A stretch of 64,000 bases of DNA from Treponema sp. (GTDB lineage Bacteria; Spirochaetota; Spirochaetia; Treponematales; Treponemataceae): NCBI GenBank assembly GCA_022010055.1, contig CP091737.1:186001-250000 (forward strand), read 5' to 3'. The notes beneath the pieces are model-generated. The model made no database searches and was not told where the DNA came from. It worked only from the letters and a program-made list of their open reading frames with translations. Positions within the stretch are counted from its first letter, which is position 1. Each line of letters opens with the position of its first letter. This document shows positions 29,954 through 38,674 of this stretch, piece by piece. The position numbers and the translations under genes were made by a program.

Positions 29954-30379
29954 TTAGGTAGCGGTCGCTTCTGGATTTTTTCCAAAACTGTAAAATAAAC
30001 AGATTTCATCTATATTTGTTGCATCCTGAAATTCTTGGATAAGAGATTTTATATTATTTTGTGCAACTGCGTCGTCCTTTAGAAGTGGAACTAAAATTAC
30101 ATTCATTCCTTCTGAGACGTCTGCCTTGCCGTCATTTTTGAAATTTAAAGTGCTATTTCCTGTTGCATAATTTATATATACATCAAATTTAATAGTTTTT
30201 GTAGTTCCGTTTGAGTCATTCCATTGGTATTCAACGGAATTTTTTGCTTTTGAATTTTCTTTATAAACCCAAGTGTCTTTTGGCGCAACGAAATCATCTT
30301 CATCTAGGTCGCATCCTGTAAAAACTGCTCCACAAATAAGCGCGGCTAATACGCAAATTAAAGAAAATGTCTTTTTCAT
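29954..30379 (-). CDS. Small lipoprotein, possibly truncated by a nonsense codon
   Basis: 141 aa with a lipoprotein signal (ALICGAVFTGC). No family recognised. The stop is TAA at 29956-29954, yet the same frame stays open for 65 more codons (to a second TAA at 29758-29756) that read like protein (SLTSTLWTFIYNFNKFEKY and onward), and a terminator follows only after that second stop. So the native gene probably ended at 29756 and has a nonsense change, or is read through. The region 29646-29953 holds nothing else. Confidence 0.65.
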   Translation of the reverse strand: MKKTFSLICVLAALICGAVFTGCDLDEDDFVAPKDTWVYKENSKAKNSVEYQWNDSNGTTKTIKFDVYINYATGNSTLNFKNDGKADVSEGMNVILVPLLKDDAVAQNNIKSLIQEFQDATNIDEICLFYSFGKNPEATAT

Positions 30380-30481
30380 CTTTTCACCTCTTTTTTCTAG
30401 TGTTAGTGATTATAAAACAGAGCCATTTGCTTGTCAAAAATATTCTTCTGCTCCGGTTTGTTCTTTTGGAGCGGAACTCTT

Positions 30482-31033
30482 CTATTGAATCTCAAAAGCC
30501 TTGTCGTCTACAAGTATGTATCTTTTTCCGTCTATTGTCACAATTTTTGCGGAATCTCCGGCGGTCTGGGCTGATGATTTTCCGGCAGGATTGTCTTCTA
30601 TTGAAAAGTATAAATCCTTGTTTTTAATAAAAAAGTCTTTTACAAGGATTTTTTCATTGCCGCCGCCAAAATCAATGTCAAAAGTTATGGTGTTATGGTT
30701 TGTCCTGCTGAGTTTTCCGTCATTTCCAAAAAAATATCTCAGTTCATCGTGCATGTCGTCGTCTTCTTTTCCATCAAAGTTTTCTACGCTTCCAGGCTGA
30801 AGATTTGCAATCGGAAGAAGTTTTATGCTTTTTCCGTTGATTGAAATTGTTATATGAATATTTTTAAGTTCATAAGAACTGTCGTTCCTGATTTTGATTT
30901 CATCATAAAATCCCTTGCCGGTCAAATCAGAGATTTTAAACTCAAAAGAATGGCTTTTGCCGCCACCTAAGTTCTGCGCAAATATAAAGCCTGCGATAAA
31001 AATAAAAAATATGGACGTGAATATTTTTTTCAT
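30482..31033 (-). CDS. Secreted hypothetical protein
   Basis: 183 aa with a signal peptide (MKKIFTSIFFIFIAGFIFAQ). The mature part is rich in beta-strand-like stretches (HITISINGKSIKLLPI) and ends in a short conserved-looking block TIDGKRYILVDDKAFEI. I do not recognise the family. It starts a run of exported proteins on this strand. Confidence 0.7.
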   Translation of the reverse strand: MKKIFTSIFFIFIAGFIFAQNLGGGKSHSFEFKISDLTGKGFYDEIKIRNDSSYELKNIHITISINGKSIKLLPIANLQPGSVENFDGKEDDDMHDELRYFFGNDGKLSRTNHNTITFDIDFGGGNEKILVKDFFIKNKDLYFSIEDNPAGKSSAQTAGDSAKIVTIDGKRYILVDDKAFEIQ

Positions 31034-31064
31034 ATCAATTACCTCTTTTCTGTTGCTTTTTAGT

Positions 31065-31104
31065 CCGAATGTCGAGTTTTATAAAAAAAACTTGATATTC
31101 AGGC
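31065..31104. repeat. Short hairpin matching the ends of the dispersed repeat
   Basis: CCGAATGTCGAGTTTT and AAAACTTGATATTCAGG arms with almost no spacer. The left arm equals the left end of the repeat at 22522, so it looks like an unoccupied or solo version of the same element. Confidence 0.5.
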
Positions 31105-31170
31105 TATTTTAAATCAATGCGCATTTATTGTCAAAAAACTTGACCTGAAAACACATTTGTCAGATAATAA

Positions 31171-31266
31171 AAAAAGTCCCCCGGATTATGTGGGAATTAT
31201 TTAAAAAGTCGTCCGAATTTTGTGATAATATTTAAAAAAGTCGTCAAGATTTCGTGATTATGGAAA
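31171..31266 (+). repeat. Three 32-bp direct repeats upstream of the DUF4143 ATPase
   Basis: Units AAAAAGTCxxCCGxATTxTG recur with the GTC at 31176, 31208 and 31240, exactly 32 bases apart. The last copy ends just before the ATG at 31273. The exact three-turn spacing suggests protein binding on one face of the DNA. Confidence 0.7.
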
Positions 31267-31272
31267 AATATT

Positions 31273-32586
31273 ATGTATAGAAGAATAATTGAAAGTTTGA
31301 AAAAATGGAAAGAATCTCCTCGTAGAAAACCTCTTATCCTGCAAGGTGCAAGACAGACTGGCAAGACATGGATTATGAAAGAATTCGGAAGGACTGAATA
31401 TAAAAATACAGCTTATCTTTTTTGCCAGGAAAATCCTGCTTTAAAAAGCCTTTTTGAAGCTCCGTTTGATAAGGAGCGGCTGCTAAACGGATTTCAACTT
31501 TTGTGCGGTTTTAAAATTGAAGCTGAAAATACTCTTATAATTATTGATGAAATTCAAGATATTCCAAAAGCCATTACATCATTAAAATTTTTTTATGAGC
31601 AGGCTCCGGAATATCATATAATATGTGCAGGCTCTCTTCTTGGAGTTTCGTTATGCGAAGGTATTTCATTTCCTGTGGGAAAAGTTAATTTCTTGAATTT
31701 ATATCCTCTTTCTTTTTCTGAATTTTTAATGGCAATTGGAAAAGGGCAGTATGAATCTTTGATAAATTCTAAAACTCCTGATGTTGAGCTTATAAAGTCA
31801 TTTTCATCTGACTTGAAAGAGTTTTTGAAATATTATTTTTTTATTGGTGGAATGCCGGAAGTCGTGTCGACATGGATTGAAACAAATGATTTTAATGAAG
31901 TTCGTCGTGTTCAGCTGGAACTTCTTGAAACTTACAAGAATGATGTTTCAAAACATACGTCGCCGGAAGTGGCAAATAAAATCAGACAGGTTTGGGATTC
32001 TGTTCCTGGCCAATTGGCTAAAGAAAACAAAAAATTTCTGTATTCAGTGGTAAAGCAAAGTGCCCGTGCGCGTGAATATGAAAATGCAATCAACTGGCTT
32101 GCTAATGCGGGGCTTATTACAAAAGTTTATCGTATTAATAAGCCTGGAATTCCGATAAAAGCCTATGAAGATTTGGAGACATTTAAAATCTTTGTCCTGG
32201 ATACAGGTCTTTTGTGCAGTATGACACTTTTGAGCGCAAGGACTTTACTTGATGGAAATAAGCTTTTTACAGAATTTAAAGGTGCTCTTACGGAGCAATA
32301 TGTCTGTCAGCAACTTATAAGTGAATTTCAAATAGAACCTTTTTATTGGTCTTCTAAGGACGGTTCGGCGGAAATTGATTTTATTTTTCAGGACAATGAT
32401 AGCGTTGTTCCTGTGGAAGTGAAATCCGAAATAAATCTTCAGGCTAAAAGCCTGAAACTATATCGGGAAAAGTATAATCCAGCGACACTGCTGCGTTTTT
32501 CATTGTCAGATTATATAAACCATGGAAATTTAAAAGATATTCCGCTGTATGCTATTCCGATGATAAAGAATTTTCTGGAATATTAA
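31273..32586 (+). CDS. AAA ATPase with C-terminal DUF4143 domain
   Basis: 437 aa. Walker A LQGARQTGKTWIM (residue about 26) and Walker B LIIIDEIQD (about 95), then the DUF4143 region with a PD-(D/E)xK-like core near the end (EIDFIF followed by VPVEVKSE). This family is widespread in anaerobes in many paralogs; its biological role is not established. It is preceded by three phased repeats, suggesting local regulation. Confidence 0.88.
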   Translation: MYRRIIESLKKWKESPRRKPLILQGARQTGKTWIMKEFGRTEYKNTAYLFCQENPALKSLFEAPFDKERLLNGFQLLCGFKIEAENTLIIIDEIQDIPKAITSLKFFYEQAPEYHIICAGSLLGVSLCEGISFPVGKVNFLNLYPLSFSEFLMAIGKGQYESLINSKTPDVELIKSFSSDLKEFLKYYFFIGGMPEVVSTWIETNDFNEVRRVQLELLETYKNDVSKHTSPEVANKIRQVWDSVPGQLAKENKKFLYSVVKQSARAREYENAINWLANAGLITKVYRINKPGIPIKAYEDLETFKIFVLDTGLLCSMTLLSARTLLDGNKLFTEFKGALTEQYVCQQLISEFQIEPFYWSSKDGSAEIDFIFQDNDSVVPVEVKSEINLQAKSLKLYREKYNPATLLRFSLSDYINHGNLKDIPLYAIPMIKNFLEY

Positions 32587-32597
32587 TGCAGAAAAAA

Positions 32598-32657
32598 AAT
32601 AACCGCAATCTGAAACGTTTTTTTTTTGGGGGGGGGGTTCTTCAGATTACGGTTATT
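32598..32657. terminator. Hairpin with T10-G10 tract in its loop
   Basis: AATAACCG-x-AATCTGAA pairs with TTCAGATT-x-CGGTTATT. The loop contains ten T (32618-32627) followed by ten G (32628-32637). It separates the ATPase gene from the convergent CsgG/FlgO-like gene. Confidence 0.7.
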
Positions 32658-32681
32658 GTTAAAAATACTAAATATATTTAT

Positions 32682-34202
32682 CTAGAATGACTCATTCCCT
32701 AAGGCTTTATAAATTTCTTCTTTTGTGATTCCTTGTACAGACATTACTTCTAAAAGACCTTCTGTCTGGAATGGACGGACGGCATTTGTGTCTCGTACAT
32801 AAATTACATTGTTATTTATATACATGTCAAAAAATTGTTTAGACACAGAAGCGTCCGTTTTGTATATAGATAAATAAGAATCAGAACGCTTGTCATAATT
32901 GCATCCGAGATTATTATCCCAATAAAATTGGGTTGTTCCGTTTTGAGAGATTTTCATAATATCCCCGGAATCAACCTTAAAATCAAAGTCTTTCCAGTAT
33001 CCTGAAAATCCTTTCCATGAAATAGAACATCTTACTCTTGAATTTAACGGATTGTCTCCTTTTTCATAACCAAAAAACAAGAAAGTTCCATCTGGATTTA
33101 TGCATTTAAAGCTGTAAATAGTTTCTGAATCAAAATCATTTCTTACTTTAGAAACTTTCCATGCTAAATTTTCAACACGTTTTCTATTTTCTTCGGCTTT
33201 TTTTGTTTCTTCTACTTTCTTCTGACGGGCGATTTCAATTTGCTGTTTTGCATAATCTTTAAGATATTTATCTTTTTTTACAGTTGTTCTGCTTATAGAA
33301 ATGACTTCTCCGCTTTCAACATCAACTATTCTGGCATTTACATTTATTTCTTCTCCAATATCTTTCATATCTCCATAGCAGACATAGTCTACTCCTGCAA
33401 TTTTACCAATGGATTTTGCGGATGAATCATCAACAATTCCGCTGGCTTGGAATTTTTGTTCAGAAAGAATTTTTTCAAGATTTGAACGTTCTATTATTTT
33501 TATGTTTCCACATTCAAAAACAGCTTGAGTAACCGCATCTGTTACATAATTTTCTACAAATTTATTGTTTGAATCAGATGTTAAAGCTATAAATGCCATG
33601 CTGTTTTTTTTAGTTTTATTAGTATTTTTTAATAAATCGTAAGAGAGTTCATATAATTCATCAGAAATTGTGGCTTTTCCAATGAGAGACATAACCTTTC
33701 TGTTTGATTTTGTCATTGTATTCCAGTCATATAATTCAACCAGGGCATAGTCTGAATAAACTCTGATATAAATTGATAAGTCTGTTACAAGATTGTTTTT
33801 TGAATGAACATCAGAATATGAATTGTCTTTTATTTTATGAATACCTGAAGTATTGAATTTTCCATAGCGGGCTGCAAGTTTTCCTTCTTTTATATCTGTT
33901 TTATTAAGGCGTTCTGTAACTTTTACAAGTTTATCGTCAAGAAAGTAAAACCAAACCTGAGAAACGGCTTTGTCGGAAATGTTTTGTACAGAATAAATCT
34001 TCAAATCACCTTTATAAGTTTTTTGTTCTGAGTTGATTATATCATCATCAAGCAATTGCAAATTATAACCTGCCATTTTTGTCATGGCTAAAGAAGTTTG
34101 CCATTGTAAATCTTTGTAGCCAACGGTGGAGTCTATTGGTGCTGCAAATAGTTTTACAACAAGTAATATTCCCAAAAAGATAGTTCCAAATAATTTTTTC
34201 AT
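32682..34202 (-). CDS. Exported protein with CsgG/FlgO-like domain
   Basis: 506 aa with a signal peptide (MKKLFGTIFLGILLVVKLFA). The central part (about residues 200-310) has the CsgG/FlgO pattern: AVTQAVFECGNIKIIERSNL, LSEQKFQASG and IAGVDYVCYGDM. A charged helical segment (IARQKKVEETKKAEENRKR) links it to a C-terminal domain of unknown type. It is the second gene after the LPP20-like gene (21-base gap), a pairing reminiscent of FlgO/FlgP outer-membrane proteins. Confidence 0.75.
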   Translation of the reverse strand: MKKLFGTIFLGILLVVKLFAAPIDSTVGYKDLQWQTSLAMTKMAGYNLQLLDDDIINSEQKTYKGDLKIYSVQNISDKAVSQVWFYFLDDKLVKVTERLNKTDIKEGKLAARYGKFNTSGIHKIKDNSYSDVHSKNNLVTDLSIYIRVYSDYALVELYDWNTMTKSNRKVMSLIGKATISDELYELSYDLLKNTNKTKKNSMAFIALTSDSNNKFVENYVTDAVTQAVFECGNIKIIERSNLEKILSEQKFQASGIVDDSSAKSIGKIAGVDYVCYGDMKDIGEEINVNARIVDVESGEVISISRTTVKKDKYLKDYAKQQIEIARQKKVEETKKAEENRKRVENLAWKVSKVRNDFDSETIYSFKCINPDGTFLFFGYEKGDNPLNSRVRCSISWKGFSGYWKDFDFKVDSGDIMKISQNGTTQFYWDNNLGCNYDKRSDSYLSIYKTDASVSKQFFDMYINNNVIYVRDTNAVRPFQTEGLLEVMSVQGITKEEIYKALGNESF

Positions 34203-34223
34203 TTTTTTTTCTCCATTTTTTAT

Positions 34224-35246
34224 TTATTTTAAAAAATCATTTTCAATAGCATTGCACAAATTCTTATAAGAACGGTGGTAAACAGTGTCTTTGTCAAATC
34301 CTGAAACTTTATCTAATTGTCTTGTGTATGAATAGACAGAATTTTTATTGGAAAGAATTTCTATCGTTATGGATGGATTTGTCTGATAAGTTGATGGCGT
34401 TTTTGTCACATTTACGTTAACTGTTGCTTTAGCTTCATAATTGTTATCATTGGAAGTTGTAATTGAAAAATTTTCTTTTGAAAGACAATCTGAAATTTTG
34501 TCAAAAACCTGATTATTAATATCATTGATGACATTGACGCAAATTTTTATTTTAGATTTTATGTCATTGATTTTTGAGAAAGATTCTGCTGCTAGAATAT
34601 CGATTTCTGAATATGCTTTTGCTTTTTCTGGTGCAATTGCAATAGCAAAATCATAAGATTCATAAAAATCATTCAGTATTTTCTGAGCATTTTGTATAGC
34701 AATTATTTTTTTTACATCATCATCAAAAGAAAGTGCTTTTTCATATGCTGATGGAAAAAGTTTTTGTGTTTTATCTAGTTTTGGCTGAATAACATCAAAT
34801 GCTTTTCTTCTGTTAATATACGCGACACAAATGTACATTCCATAATCTGGACTGTAATAAGGAGTTGTATATTCAAGTTGATAGATTGTGTTTTCTGAAG
34901 AAGATGTGATATTTTGACGGATTTTTTTATAGGAATTTATATTTTCATTTTTTTCAGTCGCAAAATATTCTGAAGATAAATTTGTTTTTATGATAGTTTT
35001 TATGTTTTCACTTATTTCTGCCGCTGCTTTAGATTTAGCCTCGATGTCTGATGAACCAAAAGCAGATGCGGATAAATATTCATCTTTAGGGAAAAGTGAA
35101 TTTTTTCCTTCCTCGGTGAGCCAAATTGGAAATGATTTGACATTTTTGTTTTTTGATTTTGCAGATAAATCAAAGATAAGAATGGTTATTATAACTGAAA
35201 AAAATAGTATTCTTCTAAGTTTTGCATATTCTATTTGTCGAAGCAT
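34224..35246 (-). CDS. LPP20-like exported protein
   Basis: 340 aa. The N-terminus has one hydrophobic export segment (ILFFSVIITILIFDLSA). The LPP20 family pattern follows: FPIWLTEEGK, DEYLSASAFGSSDIEAKSKA AAEIS (Ala-rich helix) and YICVAYINRRKA. No lipobox Cys is visible. I start at ATG 35246; the earlier ATG adds an unlikely leader. Operon partner of the CsgG/FlgO-like gene downstream. Confidence 0.7.
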   Translation of the reverse strand: MLRQIEYAKLRRILFFSVIITILIFDLSAKSKNKNVKSFPIWLTEEGKNSLFPKDEYLSASAFGSSDIEAKSKAAAEISENIKTIIKTNLSSEYFATEKNENINSYKKIRQNITSSSENTIYQLEYTTPYYSPDYGMYICVAYINRRKAFDVIQPKLDKTQKLFPSAYEKALSFDDDVKKIIAIQNAQKILNDFYESYDFAIAIAPEKAKAYSEIDILAAESFSKINDIKSKIKICVNVINDINNQVFDKISDCLSKENFSITTSNDNNYEAKATVNVNVTKTPSTYQTNPSITIEILSNKNSVYSYTRQLDKVSGFDKDTVYHRSYKNLCNAIENDFLK

Positions 35247-35291
35247 TTTATCATTATAAATAAATGTTTTTGTTTTCTCAACACGTCTGAA

Positions 35292-35411
35292 TTGACGCAA
35301 GGCTGTCGGCTTTCTGTAAGGACTTTATTTGTCGAAAATAAACTTGAAGAATTTAAAGGAATTTTGCGGGACAATATGCCTGAACCTTTGCCCGGAAAAA
35401 GTATAATCTAA
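35292..35411 (+). pseudogene. Possible C-terminal gene remnant
   Basis: A 39-codon frame with no good start reads VRTLFVENKLEEFKGIL and ends EPLPGKSII before TAA 35409-35411 and a terminator at 35431. It looks like the tail of a deleted gene; no family recognised. Confidence 0.3.
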
Positions 35412-35430
35412 AAAAACTGATGTAAAAAAA

Positions 35431-35466
35431 ACCGTAATCCGGCAATGCTCAGATTACGGTTTTTTT
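35431..35466 (+). terminator. Terminator
   Basis: ACCGTAATC pairs with GATTACGGT, followed by TTTTTT; flanking A run makes it usable in both directions. Confidence 0.8.
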
Positions 35467-35470
35467 ATTT

Positions 35471-35734
35471 TTAGTTTGTGGTTACCTTGATTTTTGTGGC
35501 GATAACCTGTGCTTTTTCATCGCGCAGAATGTATTCAACATTGATGTTTTCTTCGGGAATATTTGCTTTTTCTGTCGCTTCTTTTACGATGAGCTCTTTT
35601 ATTTCTTCATCATTTGCCTTGAGCAAAGTTTTCATTGAAGTATTATTGTCAAGGGTCAGAGGCTTTTTTGCGCAGGAAACAGCAAGGGTTGATACTGCAA
35701 AGCATATTGCGAAAAATTTAATAAATCTGTTCAT
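35471..35734 (-). CDS. Small lipoprotein
   Basis: 87 aa, lipoprotein signal AVSTLAVSC, then a charged domain (EEIKELIVKEATEKANIPEE) with a strand-like end. No family recognised. Followed on the same strand by the terminator at 35431-35466. Confidence 0.7.
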   Translation of the reverse strand: MNRFIKFFAICFAVSTLAVSCAKKPLTLDNNTSMKTLLKANDEEIKELIVKEATEKANIPEENINVEYILRDEKAQVIATKIKVTTN

Positions 35735-35755
35735 TCTTGTTTTCTCCTGTTTTTA

Positions 35756-36145
35756 CTATAAATCTAAACTGCTGTTTATCGCGTTGTTAAGGCTTTCGGC
35801 TGAAGAAAAAAGCGTGTAGTTGTAGCCGCCGTCAAAAAAACTTATCTCTAGGGCGGCGTCTTCAGTGCCTAAGACTATAATCTGCTCTTTTTTGTTTTCG
35901 ATTTTAAAAAGCAAATCATCCATGTCGTCAAGCTCGAACAATCCGTCGTCAAATATGTCAAGTTCATCCCATGACTTTATGGAATTTGTCGCATCGTATA
36001 CTTTGTCGCCATAAATAGAGATGTAATTGTTTACAACTTTTTCACCTTCTTCGTTGCAGGTTACTACTGACAGAATTTCATCGCAGCCTGTAAGCAGCAA
36101 AGCCAATAAGCATGAAAAAAGTAAAATACCAAATTTCTTTTTCAT
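35756..36145 (-). CDS. Small lipoprotein
   Basis: 129 aa from ATG 36145, lipoprotein signal ALLLTGCDE. The mature part is acidic (WDELDIFDDGLFELDDMDDL). No family recognised. It is 21 bases ahead of the 87-aa lipoprotein gene and probably co-transcribed with it. The 190 bases upstream hold no gene. Confidence 0.7.
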   Translation of the reverse strand: MKKKFGILLFSCLLALLLTGCDEILSVVTCNEEGEKVVNNYISIYGDKVYDATNSIKSWDELDIFDDGLFELDDMDDLLFKIENKKEQIIVLGTEDAALEISFFDGGYNYTLFSSAESLNNAINSSLDL

Positions 36146-36339
36146 AAAAACTCCATAAAAAGTCAATGCGGAGATTCCAATTTCCGGGTTGACTCTTTAA
36201 GATGTTCCGCACCGCAGTTGGAAACATCATTTAATAAGAAAGTTTGCAACGCAAACCGCCGGATACTAATTATCATTCTTGTTTATAAAAATAGCAAGGA
36301 AAAAGTGGCTGAACGGATAGTTCTTTATGAACAGTCTTT

Positions 36340-37152
36340 TTACCATCCGCCGGAAGCGCCACCGCCGCCAAAATGTCCTCCGCCACCGCTAAAGCGGCTT
36401 CCACCGCCGCCAAAGGAATTGCGGCCGCCGCTGTAAAAGTTGTTCATTGAGCCGCTTCTGCCGGAGCTTCCGCGGTGAGCGTTCCGGTACGCGCTTGTAA
36501 AAATAATCCACGGCAAAAAGTTGTTGCTTCTTCCGCTTGCGATGCAGGAAAAGAGTATGAACCAGCCAAAAACCCATAGGAATCCGTATAGAATTCCCAT
36601 GTAGGAGTTGTCTTCGTCAGATTCTTTTAATACGCTTTTTGAAACAAGCTCTTCGTTGTCAGAGATAATTCCCGCGATGTTTTTTACGCCTTTTAAGATT
36701 CCTTCTGAATAATCGCCGTTTCTGAATTCCTGGATTATCACATTCCGCAGAATCAAGCCGCATTTTGTGTCTGTTAAAGTTCCTTCAAGTCCGTATCCAA
36801 CTTCGATTCTGGCTTTGTGGTCATTTAGCGCGACTACTATAAGAACGCCGTTATCCTTGTCTTTTTGTCCGAGCCGCCACGATTCTGCGACTTTCATTGA
36901 AAAATCTTCAATGGAATCACCGTTTAATGAGTCTATTGTAAGAACTGCGACCTGCGCGCCGGTTGAATTTTCAAGGCTTTCAAGATATCCGGTTATTTCT
37001 TCCCTGTCTTTTCTGGTGATTATGTTCGCGTTGTCAACTATTCTTCCTGTAAGCGCCGGAATGTCTGAGGCAAAAGCCGCGGCTGGGCTGAACGCAAAAA
37101 CCGCCGCGATTAATGCAAGAATAAAATTCCGCTTAAACTTAGATTCTTTCAT
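36340..37152 (-). CDS. TPM-domain (YgcG-like) exported membrane protein
   Basis: 270 aa. Signal peptide (NFILALIAAVFAFSPAAAFA), TPM phosphatase-like domain (ALTGRIVDNANIITRKDREE, VLTIDSLNGDSIEDF, GVLIVVALNDHKARIEVGYG), one membrane segment (GFLWVFGWFILFSCIA) and a Gly/Ser-rich tail ending GGGGASGGW. This is the classical partner of LemA. ATG 37152 follows GGAGGAT; start and stop of the neighbours nearly touch. Confidence 0.9.
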   Translation of the reverse strand: MKESKFKRNFILALIAAVFAFSPAAAFASDIPALTGRIVDNANIITRKDREEITGYLESLENSTGAQVAVLTIDSLNGDSIEDFSMKVAESWRLGQKDKDNGVLIVVALNDHKARIEVGYGLEGTLTDTKCGLILRNVIIQEFRNGDYSEGILKGVKNIAGIISDNEELVSKSVLKESDEDNSYMGILYGFLWVFGWFILFSCIASGRSNNFLPWIIFTSAYRNAHRGSSGRSGSMNNFYSGGRNSFGGGGSRFSGGGGHFGGGGASGGW

Positions 37153-37153
37153 T

Positions 37154-37846
37154 CTAATCCTCCAGGATTGCAAGGCCGTCCGGCAGTTCATTTTGATTTT
37201 CTTTTTTTGCCGGAAAGTTTTCCGCAAGAAGCTCACCGCATTTTTCAACTGCGGCGATAAATCCTTCTTTTGTTTTTCCAGACTTGATTCCAAGCGCAAG
37301 GTCATCCGCGATTATGTTCCACAAGTCCTGCGGAATTTTTTGTGCAATTCCAGAATCCGCCACAATCCTGACCTGTCTTTCCAGATATGAAACAAAAATC
37401 AGGATGCCTGAATGTTCTTTTGTGTCGTAAACTCCGCTTTGCGCAAAATGTCTGAACGCGCGGTTTGTTACAGCCTGGTTTTTTATGTTTTTTGGAATTA
37501 TTATTCTGTCAATCAGAGGAATGTTTGCAAAATAAAAACCGAAGACGATTGTGGCCAAGGTTGCGATTCCATAAAATGCCGGAAGAAGCCAAACCGGGCA
37601 GCCCCAGAAAAATTTGTCATAAAGCGCGAAAATTTTTGCGGCGAACGGAAGAAGGATTGTAAAAACAAATGCCGCCAGATATGTCGAGGCCAAAAGTTCC
37701 CAGAATGAATAATGGTCGCTTTCGGCTGTCAGAGCCAGCGCGATTTCGCCGCTCGTGCTTGCTTCCGCCTTTTTTACCGCATTTCTGATTTCTTCCATAT
37801 CGGAATCTGAAAGTTTTATTTTTTTCAAAAGATGTTTTTTTGTCAT
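37154..37846 (-). CDS. TPM-domain membrane protein
   Basis: 230 aa. Second TPM-type gene of the lemA cluster: an N-terminal cytosolic part, two membrane segments (about residues 50-115) and a C-terminal TPM half with VYDTKEHSGILIFVSYLERQ and VRIVADSGIA. One base separates it from the next gene, so the three form one operon. Confidence 0.85.
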   Translation of the reverse strand: MTKKHLLKKIKLSDSDMEEIRNAVKKAEASTSGEIALALTAESDHYSFWELLASTYLAAFVFTILLPFAAKIFALYDKFFWGCPVWLLPAFYGIATLATIVFGFYFANIPLIDRIIIPKNIKNQAVTNRAFRHFAQSGVYDTKEHSGILIFVSYLERQVRIVADSGIAQKIPQDLWNIIADDLALGIKSGKTKEGFIAAVEKCGELLAENFPAKKENQNELPDGLAILED

Positions 37847-37865
37847 TTTCGCCGCCCGCAGATTT

Positions 37866-38462
37866 TTAGAACTGCACCGCTGGAGCCGCAGATGCTTGTG
37901 CCGCCGCCGTAAAATATGATTTTGCCTTGAATCCCATTTTTCCTGCGATTAAAACTCCAGGCCATTTTCTGATTGATGCGTTGTATTTTTGCGCAAGGTC
38001 GTTGTATCTTTTTCGTTCTGTTGAAATGCGGTTTTCTGTTCCTTCAAGCTCATCCTGAAGCGCAAGGAAATTCTGGTTTGTCTTTAGTTCCGGATAATTT
38101 TCTGTGACAGAAAGAAGTCTTTGCAGCGCTCCGCCCAGGGAATCCTGAACTTTCTGGAACTCTGCGAATTTCTCTTCGTCCTCAAGAATGCTTGCGTCGA
38201 GTTTTATTATTCCGCCGGCTTTTGCGCGCGCTTCCGCAACTTGCGTGTAAAGTTCGGTTTCATGGCTTGCCGCGCCTTTTACAGTTGAAACAAGGTTTGG
38301 AATCAAGTCGTATCTGCGCTGGTACTGATTTTCAACCTGCGCCCACTGGGCTGAAACCTGCTCGTCCAGTTCGACCATATTGTTGTATATGTTGCAGGAA
38401 GAAACACCTGCCATGAGCGCGATTCCCGCAAAAATTGAAGACAAGATTTTTGTGATTTTCAT
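37866..38462 (-). CDS. lemA: LemA family protein
   Basis: 198 aa membrane-anchored coiled-coil protein. Family blocks: VSAQWAQVENQYQRRYDLIP, NLVSTVKGAASHE, VTENYPELKTNQNFLALQDE and RKRYNDLAQKYN. The leader has VSSCN, a possible lipidation site. First gene of the lemA-TPM-TPM operon. Start ATG 38462 chosen over 38474 because it directly precedes the hydrophobic leader. Function is unknown beyond envelope association. Confidence 0.92.
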   Translation of the reverse strand: MKITKILSSIFAGIALMAGVSSCNIYNNMVELDEQVSAQWAQVENQYQRRYDLIPNLVSTVKGAASHETELYTQVAEARAKAGGIIKLDASILEDEEKFAEFQKVQDSLGGALQRLLSVTENYPELKTNQNFLALQDELEGTENRISTERKRYNDLAQKYNASIRKWPGVLIAGKMGFKAKSYFTAAAQASAAPAVQF

Positions 38463-38578
38463 AGATTTCTCCATCGTGTGAATTTTTGTATTTGGAAATT
38501 TTAATTTTTTTTGTAAAAAAATTTAAATTTCCTACTATAAAAAAATAAAGCCATAAGTAAATTGGGTCAAGAAAATGA

Positions 38579-38607
38579 TTGAAAAAAATGCTGATTCTGT
38601 ATATTCT
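38579..38607 (+). promoter_or_regulatory. Promoter of the phosphofructokinase operon
   Basis: TTGAAA (38579-38584) and TATTCT (38602-38607), 17-base spacer, about 68 bases ahead of the start codon. Confidence 0.55.
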
Positions 38608-38674
38608 TATCCAGATAGAGTAAAGTTTTTTTAATGCCGTGTTTTTACGTTGCGGTGTTATTTCAGGAGCAAAA

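Noticed and set aside
36218..36436. Proline-rich small protein on the plus strand
   Set aside because: It is the antisense shadow of the Gly-rich tail of the TPM-domain protein.
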